DNA from: Cylicocyclus nassatus
Lineage: Eukaryota; Nematoda; Chromadorea; Rhabditida; Strongylidae
Length of the DNA stretch: 64,000 nucleotides
NCBI GenBank assembly: GCA_958299035.1
Contig: CATQJL010000001.1
Coordinates: 105,037,661 to 105,101,660, forward strand
Reading direction: 5' to 3'
Shown here piece by piece: positions 23,256-35,200 of the stretch. Numbering within the stretch: the stretch's first letter is position 1; every line of letters begins with the position of its first letter. The translations under genes and the position numbers were made by a program. A model generated the notes under the pieces. The model saw only the letters and a program-made list of their open reading frames with translations, ran no database searches and was not told the origin of the DNA.

Positions 23256-26200
23256 GTGAGAGCTTCATTATGATGTGTTCTTACAATTCATACTATTAGG
23301 TTGTCCCATGATTTTTCACATTTTTATTACAGCCGTCATCTTTTTGTATCCTTCCTTCAACTGTGGTTTGGGTAATCGTTCGACAGCGCAAAGCGAGTGT
23401 TACAAGATAGCTATCAACAATCTACCCAAATCAAATTCCACGCGAAGTTTTGAATTGAAATCTGATACTTACTTACTTTACTTACTTACTTAGATGCGTA
23501 GATAGCCGGCTTCACGTGACGTGCGGGCCCAGCACAGAAGTTCTCTGTCTCTGTCTCTCGCTTCAGACATCCACGATCTTCTTGATTGTCGTCGGTGGCT
23601 GCGTCCACGAGTTCCAGGTGCAGTAATCGTATCCAGCTGAGTTCTCAGCTGGTCCACCCGTTCCACGAACACTTCTGCCCATCTCGTTGGTGGTCTTCCT
23701 CGGGGACGTTTGGCTTCGCGAAGAATCCACTCGGAAGTTCTTCATGTCCATCTGTCGTCTGTTTTTCTCATGATGTGAACGGCCCATCGGTATTTCGCTT
23801 TCGCAACGTATTCCGCTGGGTCACGAAGACGGGACATTCTTCTCAGATCCGTACTGCGAAGTCCGACTAGATGTTGCTTGTGTCGGCTAATCTTCAAAAG
23901 ACTGCACTCGAGCGCTCTGTGGGAGGTCCGTAAAACCTTCGACGTCGCTACGATGTCGGCCCAAGTTTCAGCTGCGTAGCAGAGCGCTGGGAGAACGGCT
24001 GAGTCGAACAGGTGGGCACGAAGCTCCAGGTCCCTCAGTTGGTCGGTGGCTTCCTTCAGAGGCCCGAAGGCGGCCCAGGATGTTTTTTTTTCTCCTGCCT
24101 AGTTGCTCCCTCAAGTCGTTCTCCATGTTCATCAAACGTCCGAAATACACGTAAGAAGACGTCTCCATGATAGGGTGCCTTTCAGTTCCATTTCTGCATT
24201 TTCGCAAAATCAGTCTTCATAAACTGAGTCTTCTTCCGACTTAATCGCAATCCGATCTTCTTCCCTACTTCGTTTATTTCCTTCAGCATCGTCTCTGCTT
24301 CAGTGATACTGCTCGAAAAGAGAACGATGTCGTTCGCAAAACGAAGGTTCGACAGGAATCTCTCATCAACTCGTATGCCCCTTTCGTCCCAGTCCAGTGA
24401 CTTCATCACCCACTGCAAGGCCGCGGTGAACAGCTTCGGCGAAATTGTGTCGCCTTGTCGAACCTCCTTTCCAAACGGAGTGGTGAGGGGCGATGGTAGA
24501 TGCATCGTCGTTGTACAGTCCTTACAGCAGTCGACTAACGTCCTCACGTAAGCTGGTTCCACTCCTTGATCGACTAGCGCTGACAGAATGGCGTTGGTTT
24601 CGACGCTGTCGAAGGTTTTCTCTAGTCGACAAAGGTTAGGACGAGAGGCAGTCGGCACTCCCGGCAGACTTCTATGACCTTCAAAACCATCTGGATGTGG
24701 TCCATGCGGCTGAATCCTTTGCGAAATCCAATTTGTTCTTGGGGGTGAGCTTCATCCAGTATCCTAGATATGCAAGCTAGGATTATCTTCATAAAAAGCT
24801 TGTACAGCACACTCAGCAGGCATATTGGACGCTGTTCTGAAGATCCTCTCCTGTTCACCCTTCTTGAAAAGAAGGACGGTTCTTAGTGTTCTCCACTGGC
24901 CGGAAATCCTTTCCTTCTGAAGATAAGATGTTAGGTGCGATGCGAGAATCTCGTGTAGACGTTGTCCTCCGGCCCGCAGTAATTCGACGGAAAGATGGTC
25001 CTGTAGCCGTGGACGTCTTCTTGGTCTGTATCGCCGTGCGCACTTCAGCAGGTAGAATTTGTGGTGGTATTCCTCCAGTGGGAACAACGGGCATCTGCAC
25101 GGGTGTTGATGAGCGGAAGAGGTTGGTATAGAGTTCTTCGCGATGATTCCATCTTATATCGCGAAGACGTCGGAGTACCGTCTTCGTTCAATAGTGCAGC
25201 CAGCGGTACGTGATATTCGCAGAGATCCCTTCGGCACTTTCTAAGACTTCGTCTTCCTTCGGCTGCTTCCATTATCTTGGCCCTGAACTTCCTGGAATTT
25301 TCTGCAAAGCTGTTCTGCAACTGGCATCGGCTATCAGACGCTCGAGATGGGTTGAATCCTCAGAAATCTTTTTCTTTCTAGCAATTCCTTGGTGGTTTTC
25401 GAAGTGCGTTCCAAGTTCTTCACAGAAGTCACTGAGGCGCATCCACAAGCTCGCAGTCCTTTCAAAAGCCGGTCGTAATCGTACGCTGGGTCCTCCTCGA
25501 TGGGCTAGTCACAGTTTGATATGAGCACTTCCAGCCTGTTACCGTCATAACGACTTTTTTCCTTCGCGGCACTGTGACAGACTTTTTTTTCGAGCCTTCG
25601 ACTGAATCGTATCTTCGCTCGAAGGAGGCGGTAATCAGAGCCACTGCAGAAGGATGGAACTACTGAAACATCGAGCAAGCTCCACCTTCGGTTGTGAGAA
25701 TGTGGTCGATCTCAGCATGAGTCGCGTTGGGCGATTCCCAAGTCCACCGGCGATGTTCTTTTTTCATGAAGATGGAATTTTCATGGAAAAGTCGTGCGAC
25801 GGAGAGAAGCCCAACGAGACGATTACCGTTTTTCGTTCCGGAGCCCATATCCAAACTTCCCGATTCTATATTCCTTTTCTGGTAGCATCCCGATCTTCGC
25901 GTTGAAGTCGCCCACAACGAACTTGTAGAAGGACTTCTCGTTGCGGACGACTAAAGAGCATCTAGTTCTGATCGTCAGCTGCCGATGTTGGAGAGTAGCA
26001 GTTGATAATGATGATGGTCTTCTGACGTGGAGGTCGTAGTCGTAGGATGGCTAGTCGATATGATAGGATCTCATGCGAATCGACAAGATGGACGATAGAT
26101 GGTTGGACGACAAAGCCAATGCTTCCAACATTTCGTGATGGAACCTTCTCACCATAATGATGAGCGTCCCATCACTCATCTGTCGCACGTCCTCCTACCT

Positions 26201-29200
26201 GGACTTCGTCCTCCAAAACGATGATGTGGTACGATGATGTACTTGATGTGCTCCGCAGCGTCGAGAAGAGATCGGCATTTGCGGAGACTGTTCCGGCGCT
26301 GTAGGTGCAGAGCATGAGGCAGTCTCTATAACGTGTAGTCCGGATAGACGTGTCATTTTTGTCCAATCCAAAAAGCGCCCCCTGAGTACCCTGACGTCGT
26401 TCACCACCCGGCGCCGTAGGCGGGATCCGATGTGCAGGGTTTATTTCTCTTTTTTTGCTGATCGAGTAATGAAAATTTTTCCCCGACAAGAGCAGACTTA
26501 CTAGGCCAACTCTTGATTTCCACGGGACGATCGCTGACCCCGGGCTTGGAACGGAAGAACCGCCTAACGACCGGAAAAACCAGACGGCGGGGGATCTGGT
26601 CAGGTCGGCTCTTAGCTAGGCATCCGGTCGAAATCGAAAACATCGAACTCCTTCACAGCTTCGGAGGCCCTGCCAGAGTATGGAGTATATACTCGGCTGG
26701 CACCGCAGTTCGACACCCAGTGTCACCCCCATGCCATAAGGAGGCCGACCATTGTGGGGGAAAACGAACATTACTGTCAAAAATCGTATCTCTGCCCCAA
26801 AAATCTTAGAATTTTCCAATTTAACCTAGTATATACCTTGACACATTAAACATTCAACTGGACACTTTCCGTATTTTTCCCATGGCTAGAGAAAGAAAAA
26901 ATGAATTGAGTAAAATGTCAAACTCTGACGCCAGACGGCCTAAGCTCCTCCAACGCACTTGATTATATAGCTCATACATACAGAAGTACATAGTACATGA
27001 TCATACATTTGTACCTCTGTAGGTCTCCCAATTTTCGAGAAACGCTGATGTTTAGGGTAGAAACGGTGAAAATTATGGGACACCCTAATATATATATATA
27101 TCGTATGTTGCTAGTACAGCCAAGATTCAAAAGCTACATAGGAGTTTCGCAACTTAAAACTATTGAAAGACAAGTTTGCATTATCTTACGCATTATGGAT
27201 GTATCCGAAGGAAAGAAGCAAAAGGCAGAAGATGTAAAACATGCAACAGAGATATATAAGGAACTGCTCAAACGAACAAGCGCTACATAATACAAGTGAC
27301 CGCACATTTGGCATGCTCCACCGTGCCCCTTGAAGTAATTCTAATGCGTGTCTAAAATAAACGAATGTGATTACAGCGTAGAGGAAATTATGTGACATCA
27401 CATTTTTACTGTACATATCTCATTTCAAAAATGTAAAAACTTTGAGTCTTCCCAGAATTAGTCGTCTTCCAGGACGCCATGCACGGCGACTGCTCAGATA
27501 ATCGCCGGGGCAGGCGTCCGCAAACTCGCGCTTTCTTGCAGACGGTCAGCGGAATTTTGAGGCCAAACCTTCAGTGGGCGGCACTTCCTTTACGGTCGCA
27601 TATTCTGCTAGCGGGCTGCAATACAGCATTTTCTGCAAGCGCTCGGCAAATAATTTCTTTCAACGAGCGCTGATTAAACTTTCAGCAAGCGCTCGGTTTC
27701 TTTTTACGCAGTTTCATGCGTACGCCAAGCAAAAATGAGACTCTACTCAAAATCAGATAATCGCCGGCGGCAGGCGGCCATGCGATTTCTGGGCAAGCAG
27801 GCACCGAAAAAATAGTTCGCTGATTTCTTGCGGTCCGCTTGCAGATATTTGGAAGAATTTTAGCGAAATTTTAGGCGAATGCTTGGAGAACAATCGCGGT
27901 TTCCTTATAAATTAGCTGCGGCGCAGTGGCCGCATTCTCACGGACTTTCCGCAAGAATATGCAAAATTTTCGAGGGTCGCACGGTCCTTTGTGGAGGACC
28001 GCGCAGCCTCCAGGTACTTTCCGTTGAGAGAAAGTATCTCAAGCTTGAGTAATCAAACCAACGGTGACACCTCTGCCACACAGAGTCTTAACTGTGCTCG
28101 ACGTAAGCCCGAAACTGCGTAAAAAGAATCCGAGCGCTTGCTGAAAGTTTGGCCAGCGTTTGCTGAAAGAGATTATTTGACGAGCACCTGCAGAAAATTC
28201 TGTGTTGCTGCCCGCTGGCAGAGCATTAGACAGCAAAGGAAGTGCCGTTCGCTGAAGGTTTGGCTACGCTCCAAAATCCTGCTGACCGCTTGTAGAAAAG
28301 CGTGAGTTTGCGGACCGCCTGCCCCGGCGATTATCTGAGTGAGTGGATCCTCCGAATTACACGAGAATTGGGAGAGGCATAAGAGTTGTTAGACCCTTGA
28401 AATCGTTTTGCGGACGACGTTGCCCTTTTCCAGCAGCACTACTGAGCAGAGACGATGCTATATGAATTTTACTAAGTAAAGAACAAATTGAGCTTCAACT
28501 GATACGGAGAAGTCGCAGTTTACAGAGTGGCGGAAAAGTATGAGCGTCACAGTACTTATTTGCAAAATTTTTCATACAAAACGAAATTGAGATTATTTTT
28601 GCGTCTCGAAACTAGGCATCTTCGAGTGTTACTTATACAATACTGGGCTTATGCACATGCATACTGAATTTGGCTGCTTATTCTGAAGTTAATGGGTCAA
28701 AAATGTCACCTGAAGAGCGTACTGTCACTGTAATCAAATCAGTGCGCCGCAGTGGCTTGTAGCAGATTCCAGAGTTCCGTTTGCATAAGAAGGATTCAGT
28801 ACGCCAATTTTCATATGTCTTGATGTAGAGACTGCTTATAAACTACAGATATGTTAGCCGTCGTAGTAGAATAATTTTGAGAAAAGATATCACGCACGTT
28901 ATAACGGCCATACTTGCGGGCCACCCTGTATAAAGGGTATTACTCTGAAGATACAGAATCAATTGAATTGCATACGTGCGTTGACATCCAATAGGTATAG
29001 AGAATGATTTGATGGAAAAGCTTAACAGAGAAAAAGAGCGGTCTCGATTGCTTTTGACTTTCTGAAAGATGCCGCCGAGCAGCTGACGAAACCAAGCTTT
29101 TAGCCCCTTGTTCAAATCAGCAGTTTTTTCAGTGTTGTGTACGTAACTGAGACTTGGGCTATACACCATGTTAAAAATGAACTCCACAAAGCGCCTGAGC

Positions 29201-32200
29201 GCAGTCTCCTAAAGATTGGCCGACACAAGCAACATCTTACCGGGCTTTAAAGTACGGAGAGAATAATGTGTCGTCTTCTTGACCCAGTGAATTAAGCTGC
29301 GAAAGCATCTAGGATCGTTACGTCATAAAAGGAACCGACGACAGATGGATGTTGAGAAGGTTAGAGTGGACATTGCGCGATGCAAAAAACCCTCTGGGTA
29401 GACGACGACGACTAACGAGATGTGCAGGTTTGTACTTGGAAAGGATGGACCAGCTGAAAAATTGGTCTAATACAATCTGGAAGGACGCAGCCACCGACAA
29501 CAAGCAAGATCATCGTGAACGCTTGGAGCGAAAAACAGAGACAGATGGAGTTTTGCTGGCGCTTGTACGCAATGTGTAGACAAGCCGTTTGAATATCTAT
29601 GTAATACACTCATTTCAACGTACGAGGCCCCGGAGATTTCTTCCAAAATCGATCAACTCAAACACGCCAAAGGACTTCGCCACCAAAGAAACCTTTACCG
29701 TGTGCTGCATACTTTTTAAGAAAATTGTGCGGCATAAGAATCGCTTTGAATAAGATCGGCATAAGAACTTGCTTGGAAAATCGGAAAAGGTGAGTCTTGT
29801 ACGGGTGAAACTAGAGTTCTTTGAAAATAAACACGCAGGCTGTCACTAGCCTCGATGATGAAAATAAAATCTATTTATTTTATTAGCTTGCCATCTTATA
29901 CGCGAAATTTTGGATCTTGGATTGAAAGGCATTGATTGACATCAAGTTAAGCTTGGCCAATTCAGCAGGTATTTGTAAGAAAAATGAGTTTAACAGAAGC
30001 TCATTGCCGTTCACAGATTTTCTAAGTGAATATGTTATACGTGATCGCATGCTATTAACCCTATGCAAAACTTTAGTAAATTTCGCGATTTTGTCGTACC
30101 GTTTGCCTACTGTAATGTCACCTAGAAGGTCCTAGCGTTCGAGCTGAGCATTTCGTAATAGACAATTGCTCAGCCTAACGATGAGAAGAGATTTCTGATG
30201 GTAAAGTACACGATAAAACATGTCTGCGATAGCATCCGTTGGATGCTTAATGTCTTCTCATTTGCCGGCCCTTGCTTTCGGCTTCCGCAGAACCGCACCA
30301 TTTGGATACGTTTCACGTTCACTTCTTCATGGACTTGTCGTCGAATTATTATTTCACGCGCCAGTCACTGATCGCAGCACGGGAGTGAGAAAATGCCCAC
30401 GGATTTCGCAAACGCAGTGCTTCGCAATTGTTGGTTCTGAAGAGAACCGTTGAAACTGCACATGCATAGTGTGTATAACTTACGTGGGTTAATGAAAAGC
30501 CATATCTTCTGTACATTTGAAATGTGCTTACAGTGAGTTACGGACAATTGGAGTATTTCCAAATCGCGTCGCGACGGTAATCGCGTGAAGTATGCCCGGC
30601 CCTCAACAGTTGTTTTGTAGCGATTGATTAGCACGATCCAATCGCGTGAAACCTGTCCGAAGCCTAAAACTGTTTTGAGACAAACTTTCGTGGAATATAA
30701 AAGTTTTTTTGAGGCTTTCATGTCATATGTAACTTCCGCTAGTGTTCAATGTCTGTTTTAAAAGACTGAGAAGGATCCCATATGATGAGCCATTATAGAA
30801 AAAAGGTCCTTCATGCGATGAGACACAAAACCATGGGCCGAAAGCGGTTTTATTAGCAGCAGGGTTCGCAGCAGTGTAGATATCCCGCACTGCGTTCGCA
30901 CTCGCTTGACTAGCGTTCCTTTCGTACCTTCGTCTAGCGGTAGACTTCACATCAAAAGGAAGGAAAGCACGAGCATAAGCTGTCCAGCAACATTGTGTAC
31001 GATTACAGACCAGGTTCTACTTGCTTATGAGGACAGTTGGAAATGGCAATAAGTTCATCAATTATGTTTTCTACACATTCAACAGATTGATGATAAAATA
31101 ATGTTTTCAGAGTGCTCGGAAACAACTCATGACCATCATTCTCGAGTACGCAATGGTAAGCACTAAGTGCAGTTGCAGCGGTAGAATTTCTCCAAAACTG
31201 CGGGATTGTCGGGATTCGCGAGATTCGCGAGACAAGCCGGATTTAGCTATAACTTCTTTTAAAACAATTTTATATAAAATCTTCAAGAAGATACGGCTTC
31301 AGCTTGATGAGACGAATCTTTTGATATACAGTATGTCCGTAATTCGTGGTGACGGGGTAGACATACAATGATACCTTGTTGTTTTCTATGTTAAGGCTTT
31401 TGTGAACATTTATCACAGCGTTAATCGCGATTAGCAGGTTCTGGTACAAAGTTCTCATTATCGAAAACTATCGCGAAAAATTGAGCAGTTTTTTTTTCAC
31501 CCTTATTACTCACTATAAGCATTTTATCATTTATCACTGATAATATCACATTATTAAATCGTTTTTGGCATATAGTAAGAAAAGTACTGTAGGAAACGCT
31601 GAGTGAATTTCTATCGCTCTTTCTTTGATTATAAGTGATCTACAGGCTTTTCTATTTCTCGGTGCAATTGGTAGATCCCTCGCTCCAGTAATCGATCGAT
31701 TTCTCATTGGCACATGCCACTGCTGCCAATTCTTACCTAAAATGGCATTTTTGCTTCAACTCGCTTCACGCCGAAGCCTGGGCTGAAATTCTGCACCTAC
31801 ATGGAAGATGAACGTGGGAATCGACCGCATGAATTTAAGCCATTCTTATCTGTCGTTGTCATTGATATCATCATTTAATCATTTATCACTGATGATATCA
31901 CAAAATTGGATCTTTTCTGACATACAGTAAGAAATGTAGTTTGGAAAACGCTGTGCGATTTTTTATCGCTTCATCTCTTATAGTATTTGATCTACAGGCT
32001 TTTTAAATTCAATTGCGCATTCGGTGCAGTAGATAGATCCCTCACTGCAGCAATCGATCGCTATGAGCATGACACCGTCTCTTTGGAAACGTTGTTCTTT
32101 CTTCATAAAAATCCACCGCTCTATAAATTGTGAATGAACCGAGTCGCCTGTCAACAAGAGTTTCAACGATGAGCTGAACAATTCTTTTTTCTGCGTATGG

Positions 32201-35200
32201 TCATAGAGACCCAGATTCACGAAGGCGATTGGTCTAATGTGGGAAACGGCACAAACGGCGTGCTCGAGCATCTTTTCACCAAAGTCCACACGCCCGTGAA
32301 CGATGCGTGTACATGGGCGGTTGCCTCCGTACCGAAGTTTTTATGAACTCTCCTATGCTCTTCTCTATTTTTTGCTATCTACAATAGCTCACAAAATGTG
32401 CAGATTTTCTTTGTTGTCGTGATTCCGGAGATTTTGCGAAAGTCCGCAGCGTTCTGGGAGTTTTAAACATTCCGGGATTTCTGCGGAATCACGCGAATGA
32501 CGCAAACCACAGTACCCACACTAATTTTTCGACAGAAAACGCAAAAACTGACGATCCGCGTTTTTTTCGTCTTTTGTTCATAACTTTCTTCAGATTGCAT
32601 AAACTAGGAATCCGCGAAAGCTTGATGTTCAGCTCGTCAAAATAAACCTTCTGATATACTACGTTCCTTACCGGTCCGTTTTCAATTTGCTCGATTTTTG
32701 TGTGAGGACGGGTGTTCGTAGCGGTGTAACTCAGCGGAGAACACACACTCAGATAATCGCCGGGGGCAGGCGGCCCGCAAACTCGCGCTTTTCTGCAAGC
32801 GGTCAGCAGAATTTTGGGGCGTGGCCAAACCTTCAGCGAGCGGTATTTCCTTTACTGTCTGATGTTCTGCCAGCGGGCAGCAACACAGAATTTTCTGCAG
32901 GCGCTCGTCAAATAAGATCTCTCAGCAAGCGCTGGTCAAATTTTCAGCTGGCGCTCGGAAGGTTTTTAAGCGGTTTCGGGCGTACGCCGAGCAAAGGTGA
33001 GACTCTACATGACAGAGGTGTCATCGCTGGTTTAATCACTCAAGTTTGAGGTACTTTCTCTCAGCGGAAAGTACCTGAGGGCTGCACGGTCCTCCACAAA
33101 AGACCGTGCGGCACTCGAAAATTTTGCATATTCTCGCGGAAAGTCCGCGAGAATGCGGCCACTGCGCCGCAGCTAATCTATATAGAAACCGCGATTGTCC
33201 TCCAAGCATTCGTCTAAAATCTCGCTAAACTTCTTCCAAATATCTACAAGCGGACCGCAAAAAATCAGCAAACTATTTTTCCGGTGCCCGCCTGCCCATA
33301 AATCGCATGGCCGCCTGCCCCCGGCGATTATCTGAGCAAGGAAGATTCTAGTAAACATGACCAGTAAAGCTGTTTTCGTAGATTATTAAGCGCTAGCGGA
33401 CAGTGGAGGATCCCTTTTCCACAGAGAAAGATAGGTCGATGAATTTTGGAAAAATCTATGTCTTTCAAATTTTAGCTACCGTAACCATACAGTAAGGCGC
33501 TAATTTGCAAAGCAGGTGTATTTTTCGTGATCAGCAGGTCAAATAACCTCTATGCGCAAGTTTTCCGACGAATTTGGGCTCTTTGATTTTTTCTCGTTCT
33601 GGGCTCTGAAGTTCGCCGACGGGTTTTGGCCAAAATATTGATGACCATGGATTGGCCGGAAACTTCGCCCACAGGGGTTTTCGAACTCGCTAATTACGAA
33701 AACAGTGCTTTTTGTGCAGCAAGTTTTTTTTAGCAGAGTTATACCGAGTGAGCTGTCTCGAAACCAGGCAAGATCCTACATTTGCCTGCTCTTTTCGCGT
33801 ATTTCTTGGACAACTCACCCAGTTGTTTTCATAGCTAAACATTAACGGAAGCCGTGCTATTGACCCATGGTTATTGTAGGCCTCCACCTGTAAGAACTGC
33901 CCAGTTACGAGCTTACGAAATCATGTTCTCATGAATTATGCACAACATTTGATGATCGCCCACTTTGTCCAAATATGGTCCTGATTGGATGTATAACACG
34001 CTATTTGCAAATGTTACTCTGCTCAAGAATTTCTACTGTAAAAGGCAGCTTAATCGAGGTATACAATAAATTTCAGAAAATATTCATGAGAACGTGATTT
34101 CGTGAGCTCGAAACTGGGCAGTTCTTACAGATGGAGGCCTGCAATAACCATGGATCAATAGCGCGGCAGCAACCAGTGCTCCCGGCCTCCTACTTCTAGG
34201 AGCGCTCGCATCGCAGAGCCGCGACAGCTTCTGTTGATGTTTAGCTATAAAGATAACTGGGTGAGTTGTTCAACAAATACGCGAAAAGAGCAGGCAAAAG
34301 TAGGATCTTGCTCAGATAACCGCCGGGGGCAGGCAGCCATGCGAATTTTGAGCAAGCGCGCACCTGAAAAATAGTTCGTTGATTTTTTGCGGCCCGCTTG
34401 CAGAAATTTGGAAGAAAGTTGGCAAAATTAAAGACGAATGCTTGAAGAACAATCGCGGTTTCTTTATGGATTAGCTGCGGCGCAGTGGCCGCATTCTCGC
34501 GGACTTTCCGCGAGGATATGCAAAAATTTCGAGGACCGCACGTTCCTTTGTGGAGGACCGCGCAACCCCAGGTACTTTCCGCTGAGAGAAAGTACCTCAA
34601 ACTTGAGTAATTAAACCAACGGTGGCACCTCTGCCACACAGAGTCTTACCTGCGCTCGACGTACGTCCGAAAATACCTAAAAAGAGTCCGAGCGCTTGCT
34701 GGAAGTTTGGCCAGCGCTCGCTGGAAGATATTATTTGACGAGCGCTCGCAGAAAATTCTGTATTGCTGCCCGCTGGCAGAACGCGGAAGTACCGCCCGCT
34801 GAAGGTTTGGCCACGCCCCAAAATTCTTCTGACCGCCTGCAGAAAAGGGCGAGTTTGCGGACCGCCTGCCCCCGGCGATTATCTGAGTGCCTGGTATCGA
34901 CAGCTCACCCGGTATAACTCTGCTAAAAAAAACTTACTGCACAAATAGCACTGTTTTCGTAATCAGCGAGTTCGAAAACCCCTGTGGGCGAAGTTTCCGG
35001 CCAATCCATGGTCATCAATATTTTGGCCAAAACCCGTCGGCGAACTTCAGAGCCCAGAACGAGAAAAAAATCAAAGGGCCCGAATTCGTCGGAAAACTTG
35101 CGCATAGAGGTTATTTGACCTGCTGATCACGAAAAACACACCTGCTTTGCAAATTAGCGCCTTACTGTATGGTTACCATAGCTAAAATTTGAAAGACATA

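Larger units (their letters stand above)
23296..27088. mobile_element. TTAGG-TGTCCCAT TIR element split by an RTE LINE
   Basis: The left end TTAGGTTGTCCCATGATTTT (23296) and the right end, the complement of TTAGGGTGTCCCATAATTTT, ending 27088, face each other in family A style. Between them lies the RTE LINE. It lies in receptor intron 3. Confidence 0.65.

Noticed and set aside
27104..27292. Short protein-like frame considered as a receptor exon
   Set aside because: It ends in a stop codon, lacks a donor and does not align with the missing receptor segment, which exons 3 and 4 fully supply.
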